From: Marichromatium bheemlicum | GTDB lineage: Bacteria; Pseudomonadota; Gammaproteobacteria; Chromatiales; Chromatiaceae | Assembly (NCBI RefSeq): GCF_012276755.1 | Contig: NZ_JAAXKX010000002.1 | Span: 282,985-346,984 of the forward strand | Length of the DNA stretch: 64,000 nt | Reading direction: 5' to 3' | Shown: piece after piece, positions 35,631 to 44,851 of the stretch | Layout: each line of letters starts with the position of its first letter | Numbering within the stretch: the stretch's first letter is position 1 | Translations under genes and position numbers: made by a program | The notes under the pieces: generated by a model | Database searches by the model: none | What the model was told of the DNA's origin: nothing | Seen by the model: the letters and a program-made list of their open reading frames with translations, nothing else

Positions 35631-37828
35631 AGCGCACGACTCCGCTCGCGCCGGCGCACCAGCCACCAGGCCGGCAGCAGCAGCGCCAGCAGCACGGCGG
35701 CGGCCGCCCCCAGCGGCCACAGCACCGGCTGGTTCCAGGCACGGCGCAGCTCGGCGCGCAGCGCCGGATCGATACGACGGTACTTGAGGGTGTTGTTGGC
35801 CATCTGGTTGGGGTAGGCGTTGTGATACCAGCGGTGATAGAGACTGAAGGCGCGCGGGTGGAAGCCCCAGATCCAGGGCGCGTCGGTACGCGCGATCTCG
35901 ACCATACGATCGATCAGCGCCTGGCGCTCGGGGCCGTCCTCGAGGTTGCGCATGCGCTCGAACAGCCGGTCGAACTCGGGGTTGGTGTAGTTGACCGAGT
36001 TCTCGCCCTGGTGCTCGACCCGACCGTTGGGGCCGTAGAGCAGGAAGAGGAAGTTCTCGGGGTCGGGATAGTCGGCGTTCCAGCCCCAGAAGAAGATCTG
36101 ACCGGTGCCGTTGCGGATCTTGTCCTGGAAGCGGTTGTAGTCGGTGGAGCGGATCACCAGCTCGATGCCGAGCTTGGCGAACTGCTTGCGCAGCCAGTTG
36201 AGTCGGGCGCGATCGTCGGGGCCGGTGGCCACCGCCTCGTAGTTGAGCGTCAGCGCCCGACCGGTGTCGCGATCACGCCCGCCGGGATAGCCGGCCTGGG
36301 CCATCAGCGTGCGCGCCTCGTCGAGCGAGCGGCGCACCGCCCGCCCCGCCTCCCAACGGTAGACGAAGGGATTGATCCCGGCCTCACCCGCGCGATGGCC
36401 GAAGATGCCCGGCGGCAGCGGGCTCTGAGCGACGACGCCACGACCATTGAGAAAGATCGAGATGAACTCCTCCATGTCGACCGCGATCGAGATCGCCCGA
36501 CGCAGCAGGCGCGCGCGCTGGCCGTCGCCTCCGATCACCGGATCGAGCATGTTGAAGCCCATGAAGAAGATCGTCGGCTGCACCGCGGTCATCAGCTCGA
36601 CCCCGCGCGCCTCCAGCGTCTCGGTGAGCATGGGGCGGCCGCTGGCGTCGACCCGCACCGCCTGATCGAAGGCGTCCGAGGAGATCCCGGAGAAGTCGTA
36701 ATAGCCCTGGAGGAACTTGTTCCAGCGCGGGATGCTCTCCTTCTCCAGGCTGTAGACCACGCGATCGATGAACGGCAGCGGTGCCCCGGCATCATCGAGG
36801 ATGCCGGTGGCACGATCGCCCGGCATGCCGCTGTCGGGATAGCGCTCGCCGTGGAAGTTGGGGTTGCGCTCGAGCACCATGCGCAGGTTGGGGTCGTTCT
36901 CGGTGAGCATGTAGGGACCGGTACCGACCGGGTACCAGTCGAGCACCAGGTTGCGCTCGCGCATCCCCGGCTGGGCGTAGAAGGCCTCGGCCTCCCAGGG
37001 CATGGGCGCGAAGAAGGGCATCGCCAACCAGTAGGAGAACTGCGGATACTTGCCCTCGAGGGTGATGCGCAGCCGATAGCGATCGAGCACCTCGACGCCC
37101 TCGAACTCAGTGTCGCGCAGCAGCGCCACCCGGGCGCGCGCCTGCTCCGGGTCCTCGGCCTCGAGCCGCTCGCCGAGCGCGGCGAAGCCGAGGATGTGCT
37201 CGCGCATCACCCCGTTGATCGGCGAGTGCAGCCAGGGCGCGGCCAGACGCTTGATCTGATAGGCGAAGTCGGCGGCGACCAGCTCGCGGGTGCCGTGCTC
37301 GGCGAAGTCGCCGAGGGTGTCGATCCCGGCGAGCGCGCCGGGATCGAGGTCAAGATAGCGCGGCGCACCCTCGGCGTCGCGGGCAAGGGCCGGGTGCGGC
37401 TGGTAGCGGGTGCCGGGGCGGACGCGCAGCTCGTACTCGCTGCGGGCGATCGCCGCGGCGGGCGCGTCATCGGGCAGCGGCTCGCCGGCGGCATCGTAGA
37501 AGCGCACTCGCGGCATCTCGGCCAGAGCAAGCGGGATCAGCTGGTAGGGCCGGTGGAGAAAGTGATACTGCAGCGGCGGCTCGTAGATCTGGGCGATGAA
37601 GGTGTTTTCATTGCTGGTGTAGGAGCGCGCCGGATCGAGGTGCTTGGGCCGCTCGCCGAAGGAGCTGTAGAGGGTGTTGCTGGTGGCCGTGTCACGCGGA
37701 TAGGGATCGTTCCAGGGGCGGTCATCGCAACCGACCAGCCAAGGCGCCAACACCAGTGCCAGCACCAACGCCCAAGCAACCTGAACCCCGCTGCCAGGCC
37801 ACGGCATCATCGCCACCCACCTCGACAT
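35627..37828 (-). CDS. yejA: Extracellular peptide-binding lipoprotein (YejA-like)
   Basis: A family 5 solute-binding protein of 733 residues, longer than usual (about 600). It starts with a lipoprotein signal (ALVLALVLAPWLVGC) and contains the family landmarks RPKHLDPARSYTSNE and WYPVGTGPYMLTEN. Unusually, it also ends in a hydrophobic helix (PLGAAAAVLLALLLPAWWLV) followed by arginines, so it may be anchored at both ends. It is first in the leftward yejA-yejB-yejE-yejF operon. An ATG at 37810 with a better ribosome site is an alternative start. Confidence 0.9.
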   Translation of the reverse strand: MSRWVAMMPWPGSGVQVAWALVLALVLAPWLVGCDDRPWNDPYPRDTATSNTLYSSFGERPKHLDPARSYTSNENTFIAQIYEPPLQYHFLHRPYQLIPLALAEMPRVRFYDAAGEPLPDDAPAAAIARSEYELRVRPGTRYQPHPALARDAEGAPRYLDLDPGALAGIDTLGDFAEHGTRELVAADFAYQIKRLAAPWLHSPINGVMREHILGFAALGERLEAEDPEQARARVALLRDTEFEGVEVLDRYRLRITLEGKYPQFSYWLAMPFFAPMPWEAEAFYAQPGMRERNLVLDWYPVGTGPYMLTENDPNLRMVLERNPNFHGERYPDSGMPGDRATGILDDAGAPLPFIDRVVYSLEKESIPRWNKFLQGYYDFSGISSDAFDQAVRVDASGRPMLTETLEARGVELMTAVQPTIFFMGFNMLDPVIGGDGQRARLLRRAISIAVDMEEFISIFLNGRGVVAQSPLPPGIFGHRAGEAGINPFVYRWEAGRAVRRSLDEARTLMAQAGYPGGRDRDTGRALTLNYEAVATGPDDRARLNWLRKQFAKLGIELVIRSTDYNRFQDKIRNGTGQIFFWGWNADYPDPENFLFLLYGPNGRVEHQGENSVNYTNPEFDRLFERMRNLEDGPERQALIDRMVEIARTDAPWIWGFHPRAFSLYHRWYHNAYPNQMANNTLKYRRIDPALRAELRRAWNQPVLWPLGAAAAVLLALLLPAWWLVRRRERSRAL

Positions 37829-38165
37829 GAGTGCCTGAGCCCACCCGCATGCGTCTCACCGCGACCTGTTTCCCTAGCCCACACCCTTTCACCTCAATAC
37901 GAGTTTCGGTACTGTTATCGGTCCCCGAACACGGGGTATCGGTCGCGATCGGCGAGGCCACGGGGCTCGTCGAGCCCCAGCCGGCGCCAGCGCCCCGACC
38001 CCGGTCCCAACGGACCGGGCCGTCCGCGCCCGAGCCCCGATCCGCGGCCCCAATCATCGAATGATCTGACCGAAAATCCAAGGGGGGACGGGATTTCATC
38101 AGATCCCGACCCGAACGGTCGCCGGCGCCCTGCGCCCGGCCAGCGAACGCGAGAGACTACCGAAC
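37829..38165. other. Divergent intergenic region, yejA / fabI
   Basis: These 337 bp hold the divergent promoters. No clear sigma-70 pair stands out; the least GC-rich part is about 37900-37925. Two perfect hairpins occur, with arms 37962-37968/37972-37978 and 38000-38007/38012-38019. No gene is supported. Confidence 0.5.
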
Positions 38166-38942
38166 ATGGGATTCCTTGAAGGCAAAAAGATTCTGATCAC
38201 CGGCGTGGCGAGCAACCGCTCGATCGCCTGGGGCTGTGCCGAGGCGATGCACCGCCAGGGCGCCGAGCTGGCCTTTACCTACCAGAACGACAAGCTCAAG
38301 TCGCGCGTCACCGACATGGCCGCCAAGTGCGGCTCGGATCTGGTGCTGCCGCTCGACGTCAGCCGCGACGAGGATATCGACGCACTGTTCGCCGCGCTCG
38401 GCGAGCAGTGGGACGGGCTCGATGGCATCGTCCACTCGATCGCCTTCGCCCCGCGTGATCAGCTCGAGGGTGAGTATGTCGATGCGGTCACCCGCGAGGG
38501 CTTCAACACCGCCCACGAGATCAGTGCCTACAGCTTCGCCGCCTTGGCCAAGGGTGGCCGTGCGATGATGGAAGGGCGCAACGGCGCGCTGCTCACCATG
38601 ACCTATCTGGGCGCAGTACGCGCGGTCCCCAACTACAACGTGATGGGCGTGGCCAAGGCCAGCCTGGAGGCCAACGTGCGCTACCTGGCCGCCTCACTCG
38701 GCCCGCGCGGCACCCGTGTCAACGCCGTCTCGGCCGGGCCGATCCGCACCCTCGCCGCCGCCGGCATCTCCGACTTCCGCGACATGCTCAAGCAGGTCGA
38801 GGAGCGCACCCCGATGCGCCGTAACGTCACCATCGAGGAGGTCGGCAACGCTGCCGCCTTCCTCTGCTCGGATCTGGCCAGCGGCATCACCGGCGACGTG
38901 GTCTACGTCGACACCGGCTACCACATCCTCGGCCTCGGCTGA
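38166..38942 (+). CDS. fabI: Enoyl-[acyl-carrier-protein] reductase (NADH)
   Basis: FabI performs the last reduction of each fatty-acid elongation cycle. The 258-residue short-chain dehydrogenase relative has the cofactor segment [18 protein letters not shown]; the catalytic Y and K are in the family pattern [13 protein letters not shown], and [12 protein letters not shown] follows. Its position beside ppiD and a yej-type transporter matches the Pseudomonas order. A 10-bp hairpin follows 12 bp after the stop. Confidence 0.97.
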   Translation: MGFLEGKKILITGVASNRSIAWGCAEAMHRQGAELAFTYQNDKLKSRVTDMAAKCGSDLVLPLDVSRDEDIDALFAALGEQWDGLDGIVHSIAFAPRDQLEGEYVDAVTREGFNTAHEISAYSFAALAKGGRAMMEGRNGALLTMTYLGAVRAVPNYNVMGVAKASLEANVRYLAASLGPRGTRVNAVSAGPIRTLAAAGISDFRDMLKQVEERTPMRRNVTIEEVGNAAAFLCSDLASGITGDVVYVDTGYHILGLG

Positions 38943-38954
38943 CCCTTGCCACGG

Positions 38955-38978
38955 ACCGACCGGGCACACCCGGTCGGT
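38955..38978 (+). terminator. 10-bp perfect hairpin after fabI
   Basis: Arms 38955-38964 and 38969-38978 pair perfectly around a four-base loop, starting 12 bp after the fabI stop. It lies between the convergent fabI and ppiD genes. There is no T-tract. Confidence 0.5.
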
Positions 38979-39154
38979 GCCCCAGCCCGACCCCACGACA
39001 GGCGTGCAGCGGATACGAAAAACCGCCCGGCACGCGCCTCCGAGACGACTCCCGGGGGCCCACACCCTGGCGGTTCGGATTCGATCAACAGGGCACGACG
39101 CTCACAACACGTGCCCCAGACCGAGGGGACCCGCCCCCCGGTCACGACGATGGA

Positions 39155-41080
39155 TCAGTCGACGTCAGACGCCTCCGGCAGCGGTTCGCGGGTAATCTCG
39201 GCGCGACGCTCGATGTCAGCAAGCACCGTATCATAGAGCTCACGCCCGGCGAGTTCGGCGAGCAGCCCGGCCTCAGGGATGCTGGTGGCACCCTCGGAGA
39301 CCGTCACCTCACCATCCTCGACCCGAGTCAGACGCACCACCACGGCATCACCATCGGCCAGCGCCGCAGCCTCCAGCTCGGGCGCATCCGACTGCGGTGC
39401 CGGCAGCGTGAAGGCGAGGTCAAGCACAGCATCGGGCAGCGCCGCACCACGTCCAACGAGACCAACGGACTCGAGGGTCGCGCCGGTCATCGCCTCGGCC
39501 CAATCGGCCTCGCCGTCACGGACCTGTGCCAGCGCGGTCTCGGCCGCGGCCAGCGCCGCCGCTTCGGCGCGTTGCTGACGTAGCGCGGTGACGATGTCCT
39601 CGCGGACGTCCTCGAGCGGACGCTGCGCCGATTCACGATGGTCGCGCACCCGCACCACCACGGCCCGCAAGCGCTCGCGATCGGGCTCGATCAGCTCGCT
39701 GTTGTTGCCCTCGATCAGTACCTCTTCACTGAAGGCAGCCGACAGCACCCCGGGCTCGGCGAGTAACCCCTCACCGCCCTCGCGTCCGATCCAGTCGCTC
39801 TGACGCTGCACCAGCCCCAGTTCCTCGACCACCGGCTCGAGGCTGTCCGGTCGCTCATAGGCCAGGGTGGCCAGACGCTCGCCAAGGTCGTAGTAGAGCG
39901 ACTCGGCCTGGGCGCGAGCCTGCTCTTCATGGAGCTGCTCACGGACCGCCTCGAACGGCTGGGTCTCGCTCGGACGGACCGCTTCGACCTCGACTAGATG
40001 GAACCCGAAGCGGGTCCGCACCGGCTCACTCAACTCGCCCTCGGGCAGCGCGAACACCGCCTCATCGAACACCGGATCCATCATCCCCGGCTCGATCAGG
40101 CCGAGCGCACCGCCCTCCCCGGCGCTCCCGGGGTCATCCGAGTGCGCGGTGGCGAGTTCCGCAAAGGACTCACCAGCGAGGATACGCTCGCGCAGTGCCG
40201 TGATCTCGGCCTCGGCCGCCGCCACCTGCTCGTCATCGGCCTGCTGCGGCAGCGCCACCAACAGGTGCCGCACCCGGCGCTGCTCGGGGGTGACGAAACG
40301 CGCCTGCTCACTGGCGTAGGCCTGACGCAGGGCCGCGTCGTCGATCTCGATCTCCTCTGCCAGCTCGGCGACGTCGAGGACCACGTAGTCGAGCTTGACC
40401 TGCTCGGGACTGCGGAAGCGCTCGGCGTGCTCCTGATAATAGGCATCGACCGCTTCATCGGCGACGGGCTCATCACTCAGATAATCAGCAGCGGCGAAGC
40501 GTGCATAGTCGATCTCACGTTGCTGGGCCGAGAGTCGCTGAAACTGTTCGAGTTCACGCTGGGTCGCGAACTCGCTGGCCACGACCGCACGGATCAACTG
40601 GGTGCCGGTGAGCTGTTGACGCAGCTGCTCGACGAACTGCCGCTCACTCAACCCCTGTAGTTGCAGCAGGCGCTGAAAGGCCTCGTTGTCGAAGCGGCCG
40701 TCGTGCTGAAAGGCAGGCTCGGAGAGGATGCGCAGCTTGAGCTCTTGGTCGGAGACACGCAACCCGAGTCGCTGTGCGACCTCAACGAGCAGGACCTCGC
40801 GGATCATCTCCTCGCGCACCATGCGTCGCAGGTCGGCGGTAGCGAAGGCCGCCGGGTCATAGGCAGCACCGAGACGCTCACGCAGCTCCATACGGGTCTG
40901 CTGGACTCGACGATCGAGGTCGCGCTCGGTGATCTCGATACCGTTGACGGTCGCGGTCACCGTCTCCCCACTGATGCCGAGATAGGACTGGATACCCCAG
41001 AGCGCGAACGGAACACTGATCAAGATGACGATGACCCAGGCGATCCAGCCCTGGGCACGATCCCTGATGGATTGAAGCAT
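39155..41080 (-). CDS. ppiD: Periplasmic chaperone/peptidyl-prolyl isomerase PpiD
   Basis: A 641-residue inner-membrane-anchored chaperone that meets proteins leaving the Sec translocon. It starts MLQSIRDRAQGWIAWVIVILISVPFALW, a single membrane anchor. A SurA-like N-terminal chaperone region follows, then a parvulin domain (VRHLLVALPQQADDEQV ... FAELATAHSDDPGSAGEGGALG, about residues 265-355). The C-terminal half is acidic and less conserved. The ATG at 41080 is the family start. It is downstream of hupB and two tRNAs, separated from them by an intrinsic terminator. Confidence 0.93.
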   Translation of the reverse strand: MLQSIRDRAQGWIAWVIVILISVPFALWGIQSYLGISGETVTATVNGIEITERDLDRRVQQTRMELRERLGAAYDPAAFATADLRRMVREEMIREVLLVEVAQRLGLRVSDQELKLRILSEPAFQHDGRFDNEAFQRLLQLQGLSERQFVEQLRQQLTGTQLIRAVVASEFATQRELEQFQRLSAQQREIDYARFAAADYLSDEPVADEAVDAYYQEHAERFRSPEQVKLDYVVLDVAELAEEIEIDDAALRQAYASEQARFVTPEQRRVRHLLVALPQQADDEQVAAAEAEITALRERILAGESFAELATAHSDDPGSAGEGGALGLIEPGMMDPVFDEAVFALPEGELSEPVRTRFGFHLVEVEAVRPSETQPFEAVREQLHEEQARAQAESLYYDLGERLATLAYERPDSLEPVVEELGLVQRQSDWIGREGGEGLLAEPGVLSAAFSEEVLIEGNNSELIEPDRERLRAVVVRVRDHRESAQRPLEDVREDIVTALRQQRAEAAALAAAETALAQVRDGEADWAEAMTGATLESVGLVGRGAALPDAVLDLAFTLPAPQSDAPELEAAALADGDAVVVRLTRVEDGEVTVSEGATSIPEAGLLAELAGRELYDTVLADIERRAEITREPLPEASDVD

Positions 41081-41111
41081 GGCGATCGATCCAAAAACGA
41101 AGGTGTGGGCC

Positions 41112-41145
41112 AAAAAAAACGGGGCACCCTTGCGGATGCCCCGTT
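41112..41145 (-). terminator. Intrinsic terminator of the hupB-tRNA transcript
   Basis: On the minus strand nine-base arms (41145-41137 and 41126-41118) form a GC-rich stem with a ten-base loop, followed by a run of eight T (41119-41112). It lies 13 bp after tRNA-Asp and before ppiD. This is one of only two classical U-tract terminators in the window. Confidence 0.9.
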
Positions 41146-41157
41146 CTTTATCGAATC

Positions 41158-41234
41158 TGGCGGAGCGGACGGGACTCGAACCCGCGACCCCCGGCGTGAC
41201 AGGCCGGTATTCTAACCAACTGAACTACCGCTCC
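41158..41234 (-). tRNA. tRNA-Asp (anticodon GTC)
   Basis: The reverse complement begins GGAGCGGTAGTTCAG and folds into a standard cloverleaf of 77 nt. The anticodon loop CTGTCAC carries GTC, the T-arm contains GGTTCGAGTCC, and CCA is encoded at the 3' end (41158-41160). Confidence 0.97.
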
Positions 41235-41291
41235 AGAAGAATTGCCATTATACAGCAATTGTTTTTCGTTGCAACACCTTTTTTTCGGTGT

Positions 41292-41367
41292 TGGTGGGTG
41301 CTACAGGGATCGAACCTGTGACCCTCGCCTTGTAAGGGCGATGCTCTCCCAGCTGAGCTAAGCACCC
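41292..41367 (-). tRNA. tRNA-Val (anticodon TAC)
   Basis: The reverse complement begins GGGTGCTTAGCTCAGCTGG and folds normally into 76 nt. The anticodon loop CTTACAA carries TAC, the T-arm contains GGTTCGATCCC, and the 3' CCA is encoded. It is 54 bp downstream of hupB and shares a transcript with tRNA-Asp. Confidence 0.97.
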
Positions 41368-41421
41368 CACCCTTCGGCTTGGGAGGAAGGCATCGAGTTG
41401 CTCCCCCCCAAAGGCGAAGCG

Positions 41422-41694
41422 CTATTGTACGGCATCCTTGAGCGCTTTACCAGCCTTAAATGCAGGCGTCTTCGAGGCCTTGATCTCGATGGTCGCGCCG
41501 GTCTGCGGATTACGGCCGGTGCGGGCTGCGCGCTCCTTCACGCTGAAGGTGCCGAAGCCGATCAGCGACACGGTACCGCCGTCCTTAAGGGTCACGGCGA
41601 CCGAGTCGGTGAAGGCATCGAGGGCACGCGCGGCCGCCGCCTTGGAGATATCCGCGGCATCCGCCATGGCTTCGATGAGGTCAGACTTATTCAT
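41422..41694 (-). CDS. hupB: DNA-binding protein HU-beta
   Basis: A 90-residue nucleoid protein that bends and constrains DNA. The sequence [21 protein letters not shown], the [21 protein letters not shown] hairpin arms with the intercalating proline region, and the C-terminal [11 protein letters not shown] are all canonical. The ATG at 41694 gives the exact family length. The position after lon matches other gammaproteobacteria. Confidence 0.97.
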   Translation of the reverse strand: MNKSDLIEAMADAADISKAAAARALDAFTDSVAVTLKDGGTVSLIGFGTFSVKERAARTGRNPQTGATIEIKASKTPAFKAGKALKDAVQ

Positions 41695-42020
41695 TGATCC
41701 CCCTGTTACCTGTCTCGTTTGGGACACACTGACTGCGCGACGACGATGAGGCGGATGCCACGCATCAGACGCGGGGCAAAGCCCCTGTGCGCAAGCCTTC
41801 TTCAAGATTGACGCATGCTAAATCGGAGTCTCGGCGAGGGCAACCGGCTTTTGTACCAGTTGACCACAAAAACCCGCCGTTAAGCAGAGCACCGACCCTT
41901 GACATGGCAGATTTCTCCGCCCGGGTGCCCTTTGACACCGGCCAACAGCTTAACGATCGATTCAGACTCCGTCGATAAAACGGCGAAACACAAAGCAGTG
42001 AGCCTGCACATGCGCCCGGA

Positions 42021-42130
42021 CGTAGGTTGGGTTGCCGTTGGCAACCCAACGCCGCGGCGGCGTCGATGTTGGGTTGCCCGTTCTGGGATGGCGCGATGTC
42101 GCTGGGGTTGCGCGGGCGGCCCAACCTACG
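42021..42130. repeat. 110-bp inverted-repeat element (REP/MITE-like)
   Basis: Eleven-base terminal inverted repeats, CGTAGGTTGGG at 42021-42031 and its complement at 42120-42130, bound the element. Inside lies a perfect 11-bp stem with a three-base loop (42026-42036 and 42040-42050), and the same 11-base word recurs directly at about 42067-42077. It has no coding capacity. The structure is that of a small repetitive extragenic element or MITE; no second copy is seen in this window. Confidence 0.7.
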
Positions 42131-42145
42131 GGCTGGCGGCTGAAT

Positions 42146-42184
42146 GGTCCCCGATGCCAACCGACGTCGATCGGCATCGGGACC
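42146..42184 (-). terminator. Hairpin after lon
   Basis: Twelve-base arms (42146-42158 with one bulged base, and 42173-42184) form a strong stem starting six bases after the lon stop on the minus strand. No T-tract follows. Confidence 0.5.
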
Positions 42185-42189
42185 GATCC

Positions 42190-44622
42190 TCAATGGTGCA
42201 GTGGCGCCCCCAGCTCACGGGCACCTTCGGCCGACTCCTCCTCGGCCTCCTCGGCCTTGGCCGTGTCACCACCCGGGCGCGGCGATTCGACCAAGGCGAT
42301 GTCGAGGACCTCGTCGATCCAGCGCACCGGATGGATCTCCAGGTGCTGCTTGATGTTCTTAGGGATCTCGACCAGATCGCGCTCGTTCTCCAGCGGGATG
42401 ATCACCGTCTCGATGCCGCCGCGATGTGCCGCGAGCAGCTTCTCCTTGAGTCCACCGATCGGCAGCACCTCGCCACGCAGGGTGATCTCACCGGTCATCG
42501 CCACCGTCGAACGCACCGGGATCTTGGTCAACGCCGAGACCAACGCCGTGCACATGGCCACACCTGCGCTCGGCCCGTCCTTGGGGGTCGCCCCCTCGGG
42601 GACATGGATGTGAACATCGAAGGTGCTGTGGAAGTCGGTCGGGACGCCAAGTGCTGCGGCACGTGAACGCACGACGGTCATCGCCGCCTGGATCGACTCC
42701 TGCATCACGTCACCGAGCTGACCGGTGTAACTGAGCTTACCCTTGCCCGGCATCAGTGCCGACTCGATCTGCAGCAACTCGCCACCGACCTCGGTCCAGG
42801 CCAGTCCGGTAACCTGCCCGACCTGATCGTGCTCCTCGGCCTGACCATAGCGGTAACGCTGCACCCCGAGATACTTCTCGAGCGACTTGGCCGTGACCGT
42901 GGTAGCGCTGTCGCGCTTCTTCAACAGCACCTCCTTGACTACCTTACGGCAGATCTTGGAGATCTCACGCTCGAGGTTGCGCACCCCGGCCTCGCGAGTG
43001 TAGTGACGGATGATGTCGCGCAGCGCCGCCTCGCGGATCACCAGTTCCCCAGGCTTGAGGCCGTTGTTCTTGATCTGTTTGGGGATCAGGTAACGCTCGG
43101 CGATGGCGACCTTCTCGTCCTCGGTGTAGCCCGAGAGCCGGATCACCTCCATACGGTCGAGCAGCGCCGGGGGGATGTTGAGGGTGTTGGCGGTCCCCAC
43201 GAACATCACCTCGGAGAGGTCGAAGTCGACCTCCAGGTAGTGGTCGGCGAAGGCATGGTTCTGCTCCGGGTCGAGCACCTCGAGCAACGCCGAGGCCGGG
43301 TCGCCACGAAAATCCATCGCCATCTTGTCGATCTCGTCGAGCAGGAAGAGCGCATTGCGCGAACCGGCCTTGGAGAGGTTCTGGATGATCTTGCCCGGCA
43401 GCGCGCCGATATAGGTCCGGCGATGGCCCCGGATCTCGGCCTCGTCACGCACCCCGCCGAGCGACATGCGCACAAACTTGCGGTTGGTGGCACGCGCGAT
43501 CGACTGACCGAGCGAGGTCTTGCCGACACCGGGTGGTCCGACCAGGCAGAGGATCGGGCCCTTGAGCTTGCGCACCCGCTGCTGCACCGCGAGGTACTCG
43601 AGGATACGCTCCTTGACCCGCTCAAGCCCGTAGTGGTCCTTGTCGAGGACCGACTCGGCGACCTTGATGTCGTTGCGGATGCGCGAGCGCTTCTTCCACG
43701 GCACCTGCACCAGGGTCTCGATATAGTTGCGCACCACCGTGGCCTCGGCCGACATCGGTGACATCAGCTTGAGCTTGTTGAGTTCGGACTGGGCCTTGTT
43801 GTGCGCCTCGCGAGGCATCTTGGCTTCCTCGATACGATTGGCCAGGTCCTCGATCTCGTTGGGGGCGTCCTCGAGCTCGCCGAGCTCTTTCTGGATCGCC
43901 TTCATCTGCTCGTTGAGATAGTACTCGCGCTGGTTCTTCTCCATCTGGCGCTTGACGCGCCCACGGATGCGCTTTTCCATCTGCAGGATGTCGTTCTCCG
44001 ACTCCATCAGCCCCATCAGGTGCTCGATGCGCAGCTGCACATCGGTCATCTCCAGCACCCGCTGCTTCTCGTCGAGCTTCAGCGACATGTGCGCAGCCAT
44101 GGTGTCGGCCAGACGCCCGGCCTCGTCGATGCTCGAGAGCGAGGTCAACACCTCGGGTGGCACCTTCTTATTGAGCTTGACGTACTGATCGAACAACCCG
44201 ACGGCCGAGCGCATCAACACCTCTTGCTCACGTTCGTCGGCCTCGAGCGTCTCCTCGAGCGGCTCGATCACTGCCGAGAAGGCATCCTCGGTGGTGAGGA
44301 AACGCTCGATGCGGGCACGCTGATTACCCTCGACCAGGACCTTGACGGTGCCGTCGGGCAGCTTGAGTAACTGCAGGATGTTGGCCAGGGTGCCGATCTC
44401 ATGCAGGTCACCGGCCTCGGGGTCATCGACCTCCGCACTCTTCTGCGCGATCAGCAGGATCTGCTTGTCGTTCGCCATGGCGGTATCGAGCGCGCGGATC
44501 GACTTGTCGCGCCCGACAAACAATGGAATCACCATGTGCGGATAGACGACGACGTCGCGCAGCGGCAGCACCGGCAGCTCCTGCGGGGTCGTGGATGTCA
44601 GGTTGGAATCGTGTTGCGCCAT
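42190..44622 (-). CDS. lon: ATP-dependent protease Lon
   Basis: An 810-residue cytoplasmic AAA+ serine protease that removes misfolded and regulatory proteins. Domains in order: LAN substrate domain ([22 protein letters not shown]), a coiled-coil region, the AAA+ module with Walker [16 protein letters not shown] and Walker [10 protein letters not shown], and the C-terminal protease with the catalytic serine in [11 protein letters not shown] and lysine in [14 protein letters not shown]. It is downstream of clpX and has its own heat-shock-like promoter (44738-44766). Confidence 0.97.
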   Translation of the reverse strand: MAQHDSNLTSTTPQELPVLPLRDVVVYPHMVIPLFVGRDKSIRALDTAMANDKQILLIAQKSAEVDDPEAGDLHEIGTLANILQLLKLPDGTVKVLVEGNQRARIERFLTTEDAFSAVIEPLEETLEADEREQEVLMRSAVGLFDQYVKLNKKVPPEVLTSLSSIDEAGRLADTMAAHMSLKLDEKQRVLEMTDVQLRIEHLMGLMESENDILQMEKRIRGRVKRQMEKNQREYYLNEQMKAIQKELGELEDAPNEIEDLANRIEEAKMPREAHNKAQSELNKLKLMSPMSAEATVVRNYIETLVQVPWKKRSRIRNDIKVAESVLDKDHYGLERVKERILEYLAVQQRVRKLKGPILCLVGPPGVGKTSLGQSIARATNRKFVRMSLGGVRDEAEIRGHRRTYIGALPGKIIQNLSKAGSRNALFLLDEIDKMAMDFRGDPASALLEVLDPEQNHAFADHYLEVDFDLSEVMFVGTANTLNIPPALLDRMEVIRLSGYTEDEKVAIAERYLIPKQIKNNGLKPGELVIREAALRDIIRHYTREAGVRNLEREISKICRKVVKEVLLKKRDSATTVTAKSLEKYLGVQRYRYGQAEEHDQVGQVTGLAWTEVGGELLQIESALMPGKGKLSYTGQLGDVMQESIQAAMTVVRSRAAALGVPTDFHSTFDVHIHVPEGATPKDGPSAGVAMCTALVSALTKIPVRSTVAMTGEITLRGEVLPIGGLKEKLLAAHRGGIETVIIPLENERDLVEIPKNIKQHLEIHPVRWIDEVLDIALVESPRPGGDTAKAEEAEEESAEGARELGAPLHH

Positions 44623-44737
44623 GGAAACCCGTTCTCATTGAAAGCGACGGCCCGCGGGGCCGTGGTCGGTACGATCGGGCCGAGCCCTGGGACCATTCCA
44701 CGGACGCCGACGTCGGTACGATTGGATGATGGGGAAA

Positions 44738-44766
44738 GGATCGGGGCGGCCGGCGCGCAGTTCAAC
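44738..44766 (-). promoter_or_regulatory. Candidate sigma-32 (heat-shock) promoter of lon
   Basis: On the minus strand GTTGAA is followed after 14 bp by CCCCGATC, close to the sigma-32 consensus CTTGAA-N13-15-CCCCATNT. The lon ATG lies about 110 bp downstream. Heat-shock control of lon is established in Escherichia coli; here it is inferred from the match. Confidence 0.55.
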
Positions 44767-44851
44767 GCGCCGACGCACCTGGATTGAGGGCGGGCGGACA
44801 GTCCAGCGGCGGGTGTCCGTCCGCCTCCTGGGGGTGGGACAGCGCGATCGA

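Larger units (their letters stand above)
41695..42189. other. lon-hupB intergenic region
   Basis: These 495 bp hold the hupB leader and promoter region (41695-42000), a 110-bp inverted-repeat element (42021-42130) and a hairpin just after lon (42146-42184). No gene is supported. The part from 41860 to 42000 is moderately AT-rich and probably contains the hupB promoter on the minus strand. Confidence 0.6.

Noticed and set aside
35822..38179. A 785-codon plus-strand frame opposite yejA
   Set aside because: It has no domain and no ribosome site and mirrors the yejA codons; the minus-strand gene is certain.
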